A stretch of 64,000 bases of DNA, from assembly GCA_902531175.1 (NCBI GenBank), contig CACADE010000002.1:1-64000 (forward strand), in the 5' to 3' direction. The stretch comes from an uncultured Pelagibacteraceae bacterium (GTDB lineage Bacteria; Pseudomonadota; Alphaproteobacteria; Pelagibacterales; Pelagibacteraceae). A program made the position numbers and the translations under genes. Positions 62,683 to 64,000 of the stretch are shown piece after piece. Below the pieces are notes generated by a model, which ran no database searches, had not been told where the DNA came from, and saw nothing but the letters and a program-made list of their open reading frames with translations. Numbering within the stretch: the first letter of the stretch is position 1; each line of letters begins with the position of its first letter.

Positions 62683-64000
62683 AAGATGAATTAATTTTTT
62701 GCCCTTTAGGTGGATCTGGAGAAATTGGAATGAATATGAATTTATTCGCCTATGGAAATCCAGATAATAGAAAATGGATAATTGTAGATATAGGAGTTAC
62801 TTTTGCAGATGATGCAATTCCAGGTGTTGATTTAATATATCCCGACCCTGGATTTATTGTTGACAAAAAAGATGACTTATTAGGTATTGTTTTAACCCAT
62901 GCACATGAAGATCATATTGGTGCAATTGCTCATATATGGCCAAAACTAAGATGTAAAATATTTGCTACTCCATTTACATCGGTTTTAATTTTAGAAAAAT
63001 TTAAGGAAAAAAAAATTGATGTAACAGGATATCTAGAAGTTGTTCAATTAAATAGCATTGTAGATTTAAGTCCTTTTAAAATTGAATTTGTTACATTAAC
63101 ACATTCTATACTAGAACCTAATGGACTAAAAATTGAAACACCTGTAGGAAATATATTACACACTGGAGATTGGAAGTGTGATCCAGATCCATTAACTGGA
63201 GACAATATGAATTCAATAAGACTCAAAGAAATTGGCGAAGAAGGCGTTTTGACAATGATATGTGACTCAACAAATGTGTTTAGTGCAGGAAGAGCAGGAT
63301 CTGAGCTGGATGTAAGAAAAAATATGCTAAAGATAATGGAAAGATTAAAGAAAAGAATAATTATTACGTCTTTTGCTTCAAATGTAGCTAGAATGGAGTC
63401 AGCCTTTTATTGTGCCGAAAAAACAGGTAGGCAAATTTCTTTGGTGGGCCGTTCAATGCATAGAATTTATAAAGCTGCTAGGCAATGTGGTTACTTGCAA
63501 AATGTTATTGAACCACTTGATGCTAGAGATGCAAAAAATATCTCAAGAGAAAAAATTGTTTACTTATGTACTGGTAGCCAAGGAGAGCCAATGGGCGCAA
63601 TGAACCGTATTTCAAATTATACGCATCCAGATGTTTTTGTTGAGAGAGGAGACGCAGTTATATTTTCTTCAAAAATTATTCCAGGTAATGAAAAAAAATT
63701 ATACAAACTTCACAATCAATTAGTCAGAGAAGGTATAGAAGTAATTTCTGAAGATAGTGAATTTATTCATGTATCAGGACATCCGAATAGAGAAGATTTA
63801 AAGGATATGTATGACTGGATAAAACCAAGATCAGTCATACCTGTTCATGGTGAACATAGACATATGATTGAACACATAAATTTTGCTAAAGAAATGCAAG
63901 TACCATATCCTGTTAGAGTAGAAAATGGTGATATAGTTAGAATTTATCCAGGTGATAAACCTGAAGTATATGATAAAGCTCCAAGTGGAAGACTTTACGT
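62679..64000 (+). CDS. rnj: Ribonuclease J (3' partial)
   Basis: The frame opens at ATG 62679 and stays open to the end of the window (440 residues visible); it is absent from the track because no stop is reached. The metallo-beta-lactamase core motifs are CPLGGSGEIGMNMNLFAYGN, THAHEDHIGA near residue 73 and LHTGDWKCDPDP, with the beta-CASP part containing SFASNVARMESAF and CTGSQGEPMGAM. IHVSGHPNREDLKDM and IPVHGEHRHM complete the site. RNase J is an endo- and 5'-3' exoribonuclease. Two shorter ORF-track entries here are shadows. Confidence 0.95.
   Translation, partial: MKDELIFCPLGGSGEIGMNMNLFAYGNPDNRKWIIVDIGVTFADDAIPGVDLIYPDPGFIVDKKDDLLGIVLTHAHEDHIGAIAHIWPKLRCKIFATPFTSVLILEKFKEKKIDVTGYLEVVQLNSIVDLSPFKIEFVTLTHSILEPNGLKIETPVGNILHTGDWKCDPDPLTGDNMNSIRLKEIGEEGVLTMICDSTNVFSAGRAGSELDVRKNMLKIMERLKKRIIITSFASNVARMESAFYCAEKTGRQISLVGRSMHRIYKAARQCGYLQNVIEPLDARDAKNISREKIVYLCTGSQGEPMGAMNRISNYTHPDVFVERGDAVIFSSKIIPGNEKKLYKLHNQLVREGIEVISEDSEFIHVSGHPNREDLKDMYDWIKPRSVIPVHGEHRHMIEHINFAKEMQVPYPVRVENGDIVRIYPGDKPEVYDKAPSGRLY

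Noticed and set aside
63044-63603. Two ORF-track entries (63044-63226 minus, 63412-63603 plus)
   Set aside because: Both lie inside the open RNase J frame, which the track omits because it has no stop in the window.
1-64000. CRISPR arrays, insertion sequences, integrases, toxin-antitoxin or defence islands
   Set aside because: No repeat-spacer pattern, transposase, recombinase or recognised defence gene was found on either strand.

Overview
This window looks like part of the chromosome of a streamlined, very AT-rich alphaproteobacterium, most likely of the SAR11/Pelagibacterales type. That placement is an inference from the short spacers, frequent 1-8 nt gene overlaps, lysine- and asparagine-rich proteins, several high-affinity uptake operons, and the order tig-clpP-clpX-lon-tRNAs-nuoA..N-birA-coaX-rnj. 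I see no insertion sequence, integrase, prophage, CRISPR array or rRNA. No gene-free stretch exceeds 300 bases; the longest (about 200 nt, before the 5'-nucleotidase gene) carries a possible Pho-box-like repeat.

Layout. 1-2412: the 3' part of a CRTAC1-type FG-GAP repeat protein, then three unrecognised small genes (a 47-aa membrane peptide, a cysteine-rich secreted protein and an 89-aa protein). 2502-7292: a TRAP transporter (dctP-dctQ-dctM) followed by a crotonase-fold protein and a family III CoA-transferase, which suggests uptake of a carboxylate and its activation as a CoA thioester. 7289-14784: a large YdiJ-like FAD/Fe-S 2-hydroxyacid dehydrogenase, an enolase-superfamily dehydratase or racemase, a serine-glyoxylate-type aminotransferase, a renalase-like flavoprotein and two secreted unknowns. 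14770-20430 (minus): a catabolic-looking operon with a creatinase-like hydrolase, an FAH-fold hydratase, an M23 peptidase, an SDR dehydrogenase, TerC and a GMC oxidoreductase. It is divergent from 20566-26143: a TakP-like TRAP transporter, an NCS1 permease and a zinc alcohol dehydrogenase.

26140-40117: mainly an organophosphate and glycerol-phosphate region. It holds a truncated GlpD, a UDG, an ABC importer of the Ugp type with two tandem UgpE-like permeases, a glycerophosphodiesterase, a 2H phosphoesterase-like protein, a secreted 5'-nucleotidase, glycerol kinase and a histidine phosphatase. Together these can release, import and oxidise glycerol phosphates. 40146-47465: a beta-hydroxyacid dehydrogenase, tRNA-Leu, the trigger factor/ClpP/ClpX/Lon protein quality-control block, then tRNA-Val and tRNA-Asp. 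47549-64000: the complete 14-gene respiratory complex I operon, tightly followed by birA, coaX and a ribonuclease J gene that runs off the end of the window.

The most noteworthy observations are: a strong hairpin directly after each of the three solute-binding-protein genes and before its permease genes; the duplicated UgpE; a creatinase-fold protein that appears to have lost all five metal ligands; a 2H-phosphoesterase-like gene inside the glycerophosphodiester locus; an imperfect repeat flanking the 5'-nucleotidase gene that looks like a gene-tail remnant; and a recurrent 8-nt gene overlap of the form ATGCTTRR. I did not find a clearly new multi-gene defence or mobile system.
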